Positions 26,486 through 35,152 are shown, counted from the stretch's first letter. The stretch: DNA of 64,000 nt from Limnohabitans radicicola (GCF_014837235.1 NZ_JACYFT010000001.1:186001-250000); one strand, 5' to 3'. Translations and numbers: made by a program. The notes: a model not told the origin generated them from the sequence alone.

Positions 26486-27493
26486 TCAGCCGCCGCGTGC
26501 TTTCTTGAGCTCGTCCTGCACCGCCTTGATGGCGTCGGCACCGATCGAGTCCTTGTGCTTGTCATACACCGCAGCCACTTTGGTGCGGATGCGGCTTTGC
26601 TCGGCCGAGCTCACTTCGTTGACCTGCATGCCCTTGGTCTTGAGCGAGGCCAGCGACTTTTCGTTCAGGGCACGGTTGGCCGCACGCTGAACCTTTTGGC
26701 CTTCGATGGCCGCTTCACGCAACACGGCTTGCTCTTGCGGGTTCAGCTGGTCCCACAGTTTTTTGCTGTAGAGGATCAGGAAAGGCGTGTAGGCGTGGCG
26801 CGTCACGCTCAGGTACTTTTGCACTTCATTGAACTTGGAGGTTTCAATGGTCACAAAGGGGTTTTCCTGGCCATCGATGGCGCGGCTTTCCAAGGCCGAG
26901 AACACTTCGGGGAAGGCCATGGGCACGGCGTTGGTGCCCAGGGTCTTGAAGGTGTCCAGGAAGATGTTGTTCTGCATCACGCGGACCTTGACGCCCTCAA
27001 AGTCTTCGAGCTTGGCCACCGGTCGCTTGCTGTTGGTGAGGTTACGGAAACCGTTTTCCCAGTAAGCCAGGTTCACGAGGCCTGCGGCTTCAAGCTTGGC
27101 GTTGAAGTACTTGCCAGCCGGGCCATCGAGCACCGCATCGGCTTCTTTTTCGTTGGCAAACAGGAAAGGCAGGTCAAACACGCCCAGTTCCTTGACGATG
27201 CCCACCAGCGGCGAACTGGAGGTGCACACCATTTCTTGCGTCCCCGCACGCAGGGCCTGGGTGGCCTGCAGGTCACCGCCCGCCATGCCGCCCCAGAAGG
27301 CGGTGATCTTCATCTTGCCGCCGGTTTTGGCGGCCAGGATTTCCTGCATCTTCTTCACGCCCACGCCCACAGGATGGTCTTCATTCACACCGTTGGTGAA
27401 TTTGATGTTGCGCTCCGAGAACTGCGCCATGGCGCTGCTGGCCACCAGGAAGGTGCCTGCGAGCAGGGTCACCAGATTTCTGCGTTTGAACAT
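26486..27493 (-). CDS. TRAP transporter substrate-binding protein (DctP family), orphan
   Basis: 335 residues; AAGGAGA precedes the ATG at 27493. A signal peptide (MFKRRNLVTLLAGTFLVASSAMA) precedes a DctP receptor: IKFTNGVNEDHPVGVGVKKMQEIL, LPFLFANEKEADAVLDGPAG, R in GVKVRVMQNNIF and ALESRAIDGQENPF. No DctQ or DctM genes adjoin it. The nearest in the window are those of the idonate operon 5 kb away, which may serve both receptors. It lies 44 nt downstream of the FadR-type regulator and upstream of the enolase-type dehydratase, so its ligand is probably the acid that enzyme dehydrates. Confidence 0.92.
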   Translation of the reverse strand: MFKRRNLVTLLAGTFLVASSAMAQFSERNIKFTNGVNEDHPVGVGVKKMQEILAAKTGGKMKITAFWGGMAGGDLQATQALRAGTQEMVCTSSSPLVGIVKELGVFDLPFLFANEKEADAVLDGPAGKYFNAKLEAAGLVNLAYWENGFRNLTNSKRPVAKLEDFEGVKVRVMQNNIFLDTFKTLGTNAVPMAFPEVFSALESRAIDGQENPFVTIETSKFNEVQKYLSVTRHAYTPFLILYSKKLWDQLNPQEQAVLREAAIEGQKVQRAANRALNEKSLASLKTKGMQVNEVSSAEQSRIRTKVAAVYDKHKDSIGADAIKAVQDELKKARGG

Positions 27494-27537
27494 GTTTGTC
27501 TCCTTATATAAAACACAGGGTTGAAAATCAGAAAAAC

Positions 27538-28284
27538 TCAAGCCACTTTCTTCAAGCGTGCGGGCACACCCGTCAGGCCTGGGATTTTTCGCCGCGTGGA
27601 CACCACGCGCTCGATGTCTTCATGGGCACCATTGATCAGCACCATGATGGCCCGCTCGGCTTTGGCTGGCGCATGTTGGATCACGGCGTCGAGCACAGCA
27701 CGGTGCAAGGGCAATGAACTGCGGGGGCCGTCCTGAATGCGGGTGGAAATCTCAAAGCTGGTGCGCAGCAAGGCGCTCAGGGCCTTGCCCATCTGGATCA
27801 GCATGCGGTTGTGCGAGGCATGCAGCAAGCCCTGGTGAAAGCGCAGGTCGTGCACCACATAGTCGCCACCTTGTTCCACCGCCAGCTTCATGCCGGCATA
27901 GGCTTCTTCGATTTCGGCGATGTCTTGCGGGGTGGCTTTTTCAGCCGCCAGACGCACGGCGGCGGGCTCCACCACGCGGCGCAGCTCTTGCAGGTCACGC
28001 AAAAATTCAGGCGTCAAACCCGCATGCGCTTGCCAGGTGATCACATCGGGGTCGAACCAGTTCCACTGGTCATCCTGGAGCACCCGTGTCCCCACTTTGG
28101 GGCCGGTCGAAATCAGACCCTTGGCCACCAGGGACTTGATGGCCTCGCGCACCACCGTGCGGCTGACGCCAAACTGCTCGCACAACACAGGCTCCGGCGG
28201 CAAGCTCGCGCCCACAGGGTATTGGCCGGACAAGATGGCTTGTCCCAGCAAATCCAGTGTGTGACCGTGTGCGTTTTTGACCAT
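27538..28284 (-). CDS. GntR-family regulator, FadR subfamily
   Basis: 248 residues from an ATG at 28284; a TTG at 28308 would start inside the operator and is less likely. N-terminal winged helix: LPPEPVLCEQFGVSRTVVREAIKSLVAKGLI (residues ~30-60). C-terminal FCD domain: LQELRRVVEPAAVRLAAE, then HDLRFHQGLLHASHNRML with the metal-binding His residues, and LHRAVLDAVIQHAP. FCD regulators of sugar acids (ExuR, UxuR, DgoR, LgoR types) release DNA when they bind the acid. An inverted pair of 27-bp sequences in the divergent gap is its likely target. Confidence 0.9.
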   Translation of the reverse strand: MVKNAHGHTLDLLGQAILSGQYPVGASLPPEPVLCEQFGVSRTVVREAIKSLVAKGLISTGPKVGTRVLQDDQWNWFDPDVITWQAHAGLTPEFLRDLQELRRVVEPAAVRLAAEKATPQDIAEIEEAYAGMKLAVEQGGDYVVHDLRFHQGLLHASHNRMLIQMGKALSALLRTSFEISTRIQDGPRSSLPLHRAVLDAVIQHAPAKAERAIMVLINGAHEDIERVVSTRRKIPGLTGVPARLKKVA

Positions 28285-28296
28285 GAGCGATGCAGT

Positions 28297-28323
28297 GAAT
28301 GCATGCAATCATATGATGAATGA
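28297..28323 (-). promoter_or_regulatory. Candidate FadR-type operator, left copy
   Basis: A 27-bp sequence centred on the perfect palindrome ATCATATGAT (28308-28317). Its reverse complement recurs at 28415-28441 with 25 of 27 bases identical. It lies 13 bp upstream of the regulator ATG, so binding would repress the regulator, TRAP receptor and dehydratase arm. Confidence 0.7.
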
Positions 28324-28414
28324 GGCGTTTCAACCCTGCGGAAAACCCTGAAGGCCACAGCGCTCGTCTGCCAATTCCAAGCTGTCTCAGGGTTTACATG
28401 GTGGCCGACTGATT

Positions 28415-28441
28415 TCATTCATCATACGATTGAATGCATTC
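28415..28441 (+). promoter_or_regulatory. Candidate FadR-type operator, right copy
   Basis: A 27-bp sequence with core ATCATACGAT (28421-28430), the inverted twin of 28297-28323, with 91 bp between the copies. It lies 29 bp upstream of the ATG at 28470 and contains an ATG at 28434 that I do not take as the gene start. Mirror placement at both ends of the divergent gap suggests joint repression of both arms. Confidence 0.7.
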
Positions 28442-28469
28442 GCCAACCACCGACTCAGGCTCTTTACCC

Positions 28470-30206
28470 ATGTCCTCCTCCCCCCGCAAAAAACCCGAAG
28501 ACCTGCGCAGCCAGCAATGGTTTGGCCGACAAGACCGCGATGGCTTTGCCTACCGCAGCTGGGTCAAGGGCAAAGGCGTGCCGCACGACCAATTCGATGG
28601 TCGCCCCGTGATCGGCATCTGCAACACCTTCAGCGAACTCACGCCCTGCAACTCGCACTTCCGCACCCTGGCCGAGCAGGTCAAGATCGGGGTGTACGAG
28701 GCCGGCGGCTTCCCGCTCGAATTTCCGGTCATGTCGCTGGGCGAAACCTTGCTGCGCCCCACGGCCATGCTGTACCGCAACCTGGCCAGCATGGACGTCG
28801 AGGAATCCATCCGTGGCAACCCCATTGACGGCGTGGTGCTGCTGATGGGCTGCGACAAGACCACCCCCAGCTTGCTGATGGGTGCATCCAGCGCGGGCCT
28901 GCCCACCATCGGCGTCTCGGGCGGCCCCATGCTGAACGGCAAATGGCGCGGGCAAGAATTGGGCTCGGGCACCGGCGTGTGGAGCATGAGCGAGCAGGTG
29001 CGCGCTGGCACCCTCAAGCTGCAAGACTTCTTTGAAGCCGAAAGCTGCATGCACCGCAGCCACGGCCATTGCATGACCATGGGCACCGCCAGCACCATGG
29101 CCAGCATGGTCGAGGCCCTGGGCATTGGCTTGCCCGGCAACGCCGCCTACCCCGCCGTGGACGGCCGCCGCAATGTGCTGGCCCGCGAGGCCGGTCGGCG
29201 CATCGTCGAGATGGTGCACACCGACCAGACCATCAGCCAAGTGCTCACCCGTGAAGCCTTTGAAAACGCCATCCGCACACTGGCGGCCATTGGCGGCTCG
29301 ACCAACGCGGTGATCCACCTGATCGCGATTGCGGGTCGCCTCGGTCTCAAGCTCACCGTGGACGATTTCGAGCGCCTGGGCAGCGAGCTGCCTTGCCTCT
29401 TGAACCTGCAGCCCTCAGGCGAGCACCTGATGGAGGACTTCTGCTACGCGGGCGGCCTGCCCGTGGTGATGAAGGAGATCGAGCACCTGCTGCACAAAGA
29501 CATCGTCACCGTGAGTGGCAAGACCGTGGGCGAGAACATCGCCCATGCTGTGAACTACGACCCGCGTGTCATCAAGAAGTTTGACGAACCCTTCAAGGAA
29601 AAGGCCGGCATCGCCATCCTGCGCGGCAACCTGGCCCCGCGTGGCGCGGTCATCAAGCCCAGCGCCGCCACACCTGCGCTGATGGTGCACACCGGCCGCG
29701 CCGTGGTGTTTGAAGACAGCCACGACTTCCACAAGCGCATCGACGACGAGAATCTGGATGTGGACGAGAACTGCATTTTGGTTTTGAAAAACTGCGGACC
29801 CAAGGGCTACCCCGGTATGGCCGAGGTGGGCAACATGCCGTTGCCGCCCAAGGTGCTGCGCAAGGGCATCACCGACATGGTGCGCATCTCGGACGCCCGC
29901 ATGAGCGGCACGGCCTACGGCACCGTGGTGCTGCACACTGCGCCCGAGGCGGCCGCCGGTGGCCCGCTGGCCGTGGTGCAAAACGGCGACATGATCGAGC
30001 TCAACGTGCCCGAGCGCAAACTGCAGCTGCTCATCAGCGACGAAGAACTGGCCAAGCGCCTGGCGCAATGGACAAAACCTGAACCGGCCATGCCATCGGG
30101 CTACTGGAAGCTCTACATCGACCATGTGCTGCAAGCCGACGAAGGCGCGGACATGGACTTTCTGGTCGGCCAGCGCGGCGCGGCCGTGCCCAAAGACAAC
30201 CACTGA
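28470..30206 (+). CDS. IlvD/Edd-family sugar-acid dehydratase (L-arabinonate dehydratase type)
   Basis: 578 residues from 28470. Fe-S cluster ligands lie in GICNTFSELTPCNSH, LMGCDKTTPSLLMGA and GHCMTMGTASTMASM, with the long conserved block NCGPKGYPGMAEVGNMPLPPKVLRKGITDMVRISDARMSGTAYGT. It follows the characterised rhizobial L-arabinonate dehydratase more closely than IlvD or Edd. It removes water from an aldonate to give a 2-keto-3-deoxy acid, and related enzymes accept D-fuconate, D-galactonate or D-xylonate. The likely products are substrates for KdgK or DgoK encoded 2-4 kb downstream. Confidence 0.9.
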   Translation: MSSSPRKKPEDLRSQQWFGRQDRDGFAYRSWVKGKGVPHDQFDGRPVIGICNTFSELTPCNSHFRTLAEQVKIGVYEAGGFPLEFPVMSLGETLLRPTAMLYRNLASMDVEESIRGNPIDGVVLLMGCDKTTPSLLMGASSAGLPTIGVSGGPMLNGKWRGQELGSGTGVWSMSEQVRAGTLKLQDFFEAESCMHRSHGHCMTMGTASTMASMVEALGIGLPGNAAYPAVDGRRNVLAREAGRRIVEMVHTDQTISQVLTREAFENAIRTLAAIGGSTNAVIHLIAIAGRLGLKLTVDDFERLGSELPCLLNLQPSGEHLMEDFCYAGGLPVVMKEIEHLLHKDIVTVSGKTVGENIAHAVNYDPRVIKKFDEPFKEKAGIAILRGNLAPRGAVIKPSAATPALMVHTGRAVVFEDSHDFHKRIDDENLDVDENCILVLKNCGPKGYPGMAEVGNMPLPPKVLRKGITDMVRISDARMSGTAYGTVVLHTAPEAAAGGPLAVVQNGDMIELNVPERKLQLLISDEELAKRLAQWTKPEPAMPSGYWKLYIDHVLQADEGADMDFLVGQRGAAVPKDNH

Positions 30207-30221
30207 TTCACGGAGAAAAAC

Positions 30222-31226
30222 ATGCGCATTTTGATCACCGGCGGTGCCGGATTTTTGGGTGCCCGTCTGGCCCGCGAGATTCTGAAAAAAGGCCAGCTCA
30301 ACGGCCAAACCGTCTCCGAAGTGGTCATTGCCGACCTCTTTCCTGCACCGGCCGACCTGCTGGCCGATCCTCGCGTGAAAGGCCATGCTGGCCCCATGCT
30401 GGAGCAAGGCGATCTGTTCAAAAGCGGCTTTGACGGTGTGTTCCACCTGGCGTCTGCGGTGTCGGGCGAGTGCGAGCTCGACTTTGACCTGGGCCTGCGC
30501 TCCAACGTGGACAGCAGCCGATTGCTGCTCGACAGCATCCGTGCCTCGGGCAAAGCATCCCGACTGGTGTTTGCCAGCTCGGTGGCCGTTTTCGGCCCCG
30601 ACATCGGCAACCCCATGCCCGACCTGGTGACCGACACCACCTTGCCCACGCCGCAAACGTCGTATGGCACACACAAACTCATGATCGAGCACATGGTGGC
30701 CGACTACACCCGCAAGGGCTACATCGACGGCCGCTCGGCCCGACTGATGACCGTGGCGGTGCGACCCGGCAAGCCCAATGGTGCAGCCTCCTCGTTTTTC
30801 AGCGGCATCATCCGCGAACCCCTCTCGGGCGTGGACGCCGTTTGCCCGGTGGATGCCAGCGTGTCGCACCCGCTGTCCTCGCCAGGCAACACCATCCACG
30901 GCCTGATCACCGTGTTCGAAGCCAGCCGCGAAGCGGTGGGGGGTCGCATGGCGCTGAACCTGCCAGGGCTCAACGTGACCGTGGGCCAGATGCTCGATGC
31001 CCTCGAAAAAGTCGCAGGCCCCGCTGTGCGCGCACGGGTGAAGTTCGAGCGCGATGAGCGTGTGGCGGGCATTGTGGCCAACTGGTCCCGGGGCTCGACG
31101 TCCGAGCGGGCCAACGCCTTGGGCTTGAAAGCCGAGAGCAACTTCGAGGCCATCATCGAGCAATACATCGAAGACTGCAAAACGCGCCCCGGCTACCCGG
31201 CCGAGGCCCTGAACGGCCTGAAGTGA
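30222..31226 (+). CDS. denD: D-erythronate dehydrogenase-like NAD-dependent SDR
   Basis: 334 residues, extended SDR: N-terminal ITGGAGFLGARLAREIL, then GVFHLASAVSGECELDFDLGLRSNVD, catalytic Ser in VFASSVAVFG and Y-x3-K in SYGTHKLMIEHM. RPGKPNGAASSFFSGIIREPL and DASVSHPLSSPGNTIHGLI are the DenD family signature. The characterised reaction is D-erythronate to 2-keto-D-erythronate with NAD. The other D-erythronate pathway genes (kinase OtnK, isomerase OtnI, decarboxylase OtnC) are not in the window, so it may act on a different aldonate here. It is 16 nt downstream of the dehydratase, in the same operon. Confidence 0.85.
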   Translation: MRILITGGAGFLGARLAREILKKGQLNGQTVSEVVIADLFPAPADLLADPRVKGHAGPMLEQGDLFKSGFDGVFHLASAVSGECELDFDLGLRSNVDSSRLLLDSIRASGKASRLVFASSVAVFGPDIGNPMPDLVTDTTLPTPQTSYGTHKLMIEHMVADYTRKGYIDGRSARLMTVAVRPGKPNGAASSFFSGIIREPLSGVDAVCPVDASVSHPLSSPGNTIHGLITVFEASREAVGGRMALNLPGLNVTVGQMLDALEKVAGPAVRARVKFERDERVAGIVANWSRGSTSERANALGLKAESNFEAIIEQYIEDCKTRPGYPAEALNGLK

Positions 31227-31234
31227 AGCGCGGC

Positions 31235-31259
31235 CCACGGCCTGTACCATGGGCCGTGG
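31235..31259. terminator. Hairpin between convergent denD-like and deaminase genes
   Basis: CCACGGCC (31235-31242) pairs with GGCCGTGG (31252-31259) across a nine-base loop, in the 41-bp gap between two convergent stops. There is no T-run beyond CTTT, so it is a weak or Rho-assisted terminator at best. Confidence 0.4.
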
Positions 31260-31267
31260 CGTGCCTT

Positions 31268-32554
31268 TCAAAAATGCGTGCTGATCGCCCCGCTGATGCG
31301 GCCATCGTCTTCAATGACCGCCATCCAGCGCCACTTGTCAAACGTGGTGCAGGGGTGGGAAATGCCCAAGGCGATGCGGTCGCCCACACGGGGCACCGGG
31401 CCATCCATGGCAAACACCATGTGGGCGTGCTGGTCACTCAAGGCCTTGACTTGCCAACTGCCCGGCGCGGCCTGGATGGCCCCTGGCCCGCTTTGTCCCC
31501 GCGCCGCCCAGCGCACCGGCATGGGCATGCACTGATCAAAGGACAGATCGCGCCGCCCGGCGCTCAGAATGGCCAGCCCCGGCTCGGGCACCGACTGCAC
31601 GATGGCCCAGACCTCCAGGGCAGGCTTCAGCGACGCGCTCAGGCCCTCGCGCTGCTCGACCAGCTTGAGGTAGCGGGCGTAGTTCCAGTGGTCGTGCGTC
31701 ACATAGCAGCCCGAGCGCAGCACGCCTTGGACCGGACGGCTTTGAACCTGCAGCTTCAGCATCGGGATCACCAGGTCGAACACGGCCGAGCCCCCGGCCG
31801 AAAGCAACACCTCATCGCGGCCCCACAGGCCTTGCGCATCGATTTGCTGGACCAGCGCCTGCACGCTGCGCACCAGGGCGCTCACCGCCGCGCTGTCGTG
31901 CGCGCTCTCGCATTGGCCCAAACCGCCTTCGTAACACTCCACCCCACCCAGCCTCACCACCGGCGAGGCCGCGATGGCCTGCGCCAATGCCAGCGCCTCT
32001 TCGTGCGTGCGGCAACCGGTGCGGTAGCCCGCGATGCCCAGCTCCAGCAGCACGTCCCAGCAGCGGGTGTTCTGGCGACGCTGGCCCCAGTCGGCCAGGG
32101 CATCGAGCTGGGCCAGCGAGTCCACCAAAAACCAGACCCGCACCTCGGGGTACTGCATGAGCAAGGTGTCGAGCCCGTCCAGGTCCGCGTCGGACACCAG
32201 CTGGTTGGCGATGATGGCGCGCTGCGCCCCTGCGGCCAGGCCCACACGCAGCTGGTGCACGTTGGCAAAAGTCAGGCCCCAGGCCCCGGCCTGCAGCTGC
32301 AGGCGAAACAACTCGGGCGACATGGTGGTTTTGCCATGCGGAGCCAGGGCCACGCCCTTGCGCTGCACAAAGTCCTGCATCCAGGCCAGGTTGTGCGAGA
32401 GTGCCGGGCGGCGCAGCACGGCCACAGGGTAAGCCAGCGCGTCGTCCAGCAGGTTCCAGCCACGTGCGGCCAGGTCGGACACCGCACACGGCCCGGCTGC
32501 GAGCGGGTAACCTTTGCAATGTGCATCCAGTACAAAACCGTGTTCCATGTCCAT
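31268..32554 (-). CDS. PLP-dependent amino acid deaminase (DSD1/D-threonine aldolase-like)
   Basis: 428 residues from the ATG at 32554, which has AAGAGG six bases upstream. Fold-type III PLP enzyme: the Schiff-base Lys lies in VALAPHGKTTMSPELF, and the barrel continues through WFLVDSLAQLD and LLELGIAGYRTGCRT. The C-terminal domain has the metal-binding H-x-C pair in GISHPCTTFDKWRW, as in yeast-type D-serine dehydratase. It probably deaminates a D-amino acid to a 2-keto acid and ammonia. Its link to the flanking sugar-acid genes is unclear: it is divergent from kdgK and convergent with the denD-like gene. Confidence 0.85.
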   Translation of the reverse strand: MDMEHGFVLDAHCKGYPLAAGPCAVSDLAARGWNLLDDALAYPVAVLRRPALSHNLAWMQDFVQRKGVALAPHGKTTMSPELFRLQLQAGAWGLTFANVHQLRVGLAAGAQRAIIANQLVSDADLDGLDTLLMQYPEVRVWFLVDSLAQLDALADWGQRRQNTRCWDVLLELGIAGYRTGCRTHEEALALAQAIAASPVVRLGGVECYEGGLGQCESAHDSAAVSALVRSVQALVQQIDAQGLWGRDEVLLSAGGSAVFDLVIPMLKLQVQSRPVQGVLRSGCYVTHDHWNYARYLKLVEQREGLSASLKPALEVWAIVQSVPEPGLAILSAGRRDLSFDQCMPMPVRWAARGQSGPGAIQAAPGSWQVKALSDQHAHMVFAMDGPVPRVGDRIALGISHPCTTFDKWRWMAVIEDDGRISGAISTHF

Positions 32555-32640
32555 GATCATCCTCTTGTCGCCGTTCGGGGCGCTCCCCCGTCAGGCGCTG
32601 ATTCTCCCATTCAGCACTGCCACGCCATGCGAGGCCTGAG

Positions 32641-33603
32641 ATGAACGCACCCCCCAAAACCCTGGACATCGTGGCCTTGGGCGAAGCCATGGTCGAGTTC
32701 AACCAGACCCGGCACCAGAGCGAAGATGAAGCCCCGCTCTATCTGCAAGGCTTTGGGGGCGACACCAGCAACGCCGCCATCGCGGCAGCCCGTGCGGGCG
32801 CGCAGGTGGCCTACCTCACACGGCTGGGCACCGACCGCTGGGGCGAGCACCTGATGGCGCTGTGGCAGCGCGAGCGGGTGGAGACGCGCTGGGTGCTGCG
32901 CGATGCGCAAGCCGCCACCGGCATCTACTTCGTGAGCCACGATGCGCAGGGCCACCACTTCAGCTACGCCCGCGCCGGGTCCGCTGCCAGCCGCATGCAG
33001 CCCTGCGACACCACACACTGGGCCGACGCCGTGCAGCAAAGCCAATGGCTGCACCTGTCGGGCATCACGCTGGCCATTTCGGCCTCGGCCTGCGACACGG
33101 CTTTTGCCGCCATGCAGCACGCCCGCAGCGTGGGCACCCGCGTGGCACTCGACTCCAACCTGCGCCTGTCACTGTGGCCGCTGGCCCGTGCACAAGCGTG
33201 CATCCGCCATGCGGTGGGCCTGTGCGACCTGTTTTTGCCCAGCCTCGAAGACATCACGGCGCTCACGGGCCTGACCCAGGCACAAGACATCGTCGCCTGG
33301 AGCCACGCCCAGGGCGCAGCGCAAGTGGTGCTGAAACTCGGGGCCGATGGCGCGCTCGCCAGCGACGGACAAACGCAGCGCCAGCTGCCCGGCCATGCGG
33401 TGCAGGCCGTCGACGCGACCGGCGCAGGCGACTGCTTTGCAGGCAACCTGCTCGCCCGCCTGGCGGCAGGCGACACCCTGTGGGCCGCCACAGCCTATGC
33501 CAACGCGGCAGCGGCTTTGTCGGTGCAAGGGTTTGGCGCGGTGCCACCGCTCCCCCGCAGCGAAGCGGTGGCGCAACTTCTGACGAAAGAGGGGCCCGCA
33601 TGA
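32641..33603 (+). CDS. kdgK: 2-keto-3-deoxygluconate kinase
   Basis: 320 residues with GAGG upstream. PfkB/ribokinase fold: N-terminal VALGEAMVEFN, GFGGDTSNAAIAAARAGAQVAYLTRLGTDRWG, substrate residues in YFVSHDAQGHHFSYARAGSAASRM, and the C-terminal motif VDATGAGDCFAGNLLARL with the catalytic Asp. It phosphorylates 2-keto-3-deoxygluconate to KDPG, which Eda at 38109 splits. Its stop overlaps the start of dgoK (ATGA), so both keto-deoxy-acid kinases are co-translated. Confidence 0.93.
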   Translation: MNAPPKTLDIVALGEAMVEFNQTRHQSEDEAPLYLQGFGGDTSNAAIAAARAGAQVAYLTRLGTDRWGEHLMALWQRERVETRWVLRDAQAATGIYFVSHDAQGHHFSYARAGSAASRMQPCDTTHWADAVQQSQWLHLSGITLAISASACDTAFAAMQHARSVGTRVALDSNLRLSLWPLARAQACIRHAVGLCDLFLPSLEDITALTGLTQAQDIVAWSHAQGAAQVVLKLGADGALASDGQTQRQLPGHAVQAVDATGAGDCFAGNLLARLAAGDTLWAATAYANAAAALSVQGFGAVPPLPRSEAVAQLLTKEGPA

Positions 33604-34499
33604 GGCCCCTGATCGCCATCGACTGGGGCACGTCCTCGCTGCGCGGTGCGCGGCTGGGCGACGCGGGCCAGGTGCTGGATTCGCGCGAATTTCCACGCGG
33701 CATCCTCACCGTGCCGCCCGGGCAGTTTGAAGCCGTATTGCACGAACTCTTTGGCGACTGGTTGCAAGCGCCCGATGCCCTGTGCCTGATCTCGGGCATG
33801 GCGGGCAGCCGCCAGGGCTGGCAAGAAGCGCCCTACTGCCCTTGCCCTGCAGGCTTTGCCGAACTGGCTCAGCACCTCCTGTGGTTGCAGCCTGCTCGCA
33901 TCGCCTTGGTGCCGGGACTGAGCTGCACGACGTCTGACACCCCACACACCCCCGACGTGATGCGCGGGGAAGAAGTGCAGATTTTTGGTGCGCTGCAACG
34001 GGCCGGGCGAGACAGCGCCACGCTGGTGCTGCCCGGCACACACAGCAAATGGGTGCAGGTGCAGGCGGGCCGCGTGCGGCGTTTCCAGACCTTCATGACC
34101 GGCGAGGTGTTTGCCCTGATGGGCCAGCACTCGATTCTGGGCAAGACCATGGACCTGGCCGGGCCCTTTGACGAAGCGGCTTTTGTGCAAGGCCTTCACC
34201 AAGCCCCGCAGCCCGGCGGCGTGTTGCACCACCTGTTTTCGGTGCGTACCCTGGGCCTGTTCGATCGCCTGAGCGCGGCCGCCCAGCCCAGCTACCTGTC
34301 GGGCCTGTTGATTGGCGAAGAGCTGCGCCACCAGGACCTGAAAACCAATGCAGACCCGGTGATCCTGATCGGCAACCACACCCTGACCCAGCGCTACACG
34401 CTGGCCCTGCAGCAGCTGAACATCGCCAGCCAAAGCCACGGGGCCGAGGCCACTTGGGCGGGTTTGTTCGCGCTGGCTGCTTCATTCCTTTCACCATGA
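33600..34499 (+). CDS. dgoK: 2-dehydro-3-deoxygalactonokinase
   Basis: 299 residues. DgoK family of the actin-like ATPase fold: phosphate-binding loop IAIDWGTSSLRGARL at the N-terminus, GMAGSRQGWQEAPYCPCPA, DVMRGEEVQIFGAL, VLPGTHSKWVQV and FMTGEVFALMGQHSILGKTM. It phosphorylates 2-keto-3-deoxygalactonate in the De Ley-Doudoroff pathway. Both ends overlap neighbours by 4 nt (ATGA with kdgK and with dgoA), so the three enzymes form a tightly coupled unit. Confidence 0.94.
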   Translation: MRPLIAIDWGTSSLRGARLGDAGQVLDSREFPRGILTVPPGQFEAVLHELFGDWLQAPDALCLISGMAGSRQGWQEAPYCPCPAGFAELAQHLLWLQPARIALVPGLSCTTSDTPHTPDVMRGEEVQIFGALQRAGRDSATLVLPGTHSKWVQVQAGRVRRFQTFMTGEVFALMGQHSILGKTMDLAGPFDEAAFVQGLHQAPQPGGVLHHLFSVRTLGLFDRLSAAAQPSYLSGLLIGEELRHQDLKTNADPVILIGNHTLTQRYTLALQQLNIASQSHGAEATWAGLFALAASFLSP

Positions 34500-35152
34500 C
34501 CATGACCGCTTTGCCCACACCCGCCTCAGCCCTGGCACAAGCCATGGCGCAGCTGCCTTTGGTGGCCATCCTGCGCGGCCTCACGCACGCCGAAGCGCCC
34601 GCCATCGGCGACGCGCTGGTGAGCAGTGGCTTTGCCCTCATCGAGGTGCCGCTGAATTCGCCCGAGCCTTTGCAAAGCATCGCCGCGCTGACGCATCGCC
34701 ACCCACAAGCCTTGGTCGGCGCGGGTACGGTGCTCAACGCGCAGCAGGTGAAAGAGGTGCACGCTGCGGGTGGCCGCCTGGTTGTGTCCCCCAATTTCAA
34801 CCCCGCCGTGGTCGCGCAGGCCCTGGCGCTGGGCATGGTGGTGATGCCCGGTGTGGCCACCCCCACCGAGGCCTTTGCCGCGCTCGATGCGGGCGCACAT
34901 GGCCTCAAGCTTTTCCCTGCTGAGATGATCTTGCCTGCCACCGTGAAAGCACTGCGGGCGGTGCTGCCGCAAACAACGGCCTTGCTGCCTGTGGGCGGCA
35001 TCACGCCCGACAACATGGCCGCTTACCGCGCCGCTGGGGCTTCGGGTTTTGGTCTGGGCTCGGCCTTGTATGCACCGGGGCGCAGCGCCGAGCAGGTGCG
35101 AGACAAAGCGCTCGCTTTTGTGCGGGCCTTTCAGGCCACCGTGGCCGCTTGA
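34496..35152 (+). CDS. dgoA: 2-dehydro-3-deoxy-6-phosphogalactonate aldolase
   Basis: 218 residues from the ATG at 34496, overlapping the dgoK stop. Class I KDPG/KDPGal aldolase barrel: PLVAILRGLTHAEA with the Arg that grips carboxylate, FALIEVPLNSPEPLQSI, VGAGTVLNAQQV, and the Schiff-base Lys in GAHGLKLFPAEMI, then PVGGITPDNM. It cleaves KDPGal to pyruvate and glyceraldehyde 3-phosphate. The 3' end overlaps the convergent tapT gene by 22 bp. Confidence 0.94.
   Translation: MTMTALPTPASALAQAMAQLPLVAILRGLTHAEAPAIGDALVSSGFALIEVPLNSPEPLQSIAALTHRHPQALVGAGTVLNAQQVKEVHAAGGRLVVSPNFNPAVVAQALALGMVVMPGVATPTEAFAALDAGAHGLKLFPAEMILPATVKALRAVLPQTTALLPVGGITPDNMAAYRAAGASGFGLGSALYAPGRSAEQVRDKALAFVRAFQATVAA

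Noticed and set aside
29415..31271. A 618-codon open frame on the minus strand opposite the IlvD/Edd dehydratase and the DenD-like gene.
   Set aside because: It reads through two well-supported genes, is His/Ala-rich with no recognisable domain, and is a by-product of high-GC third positions.
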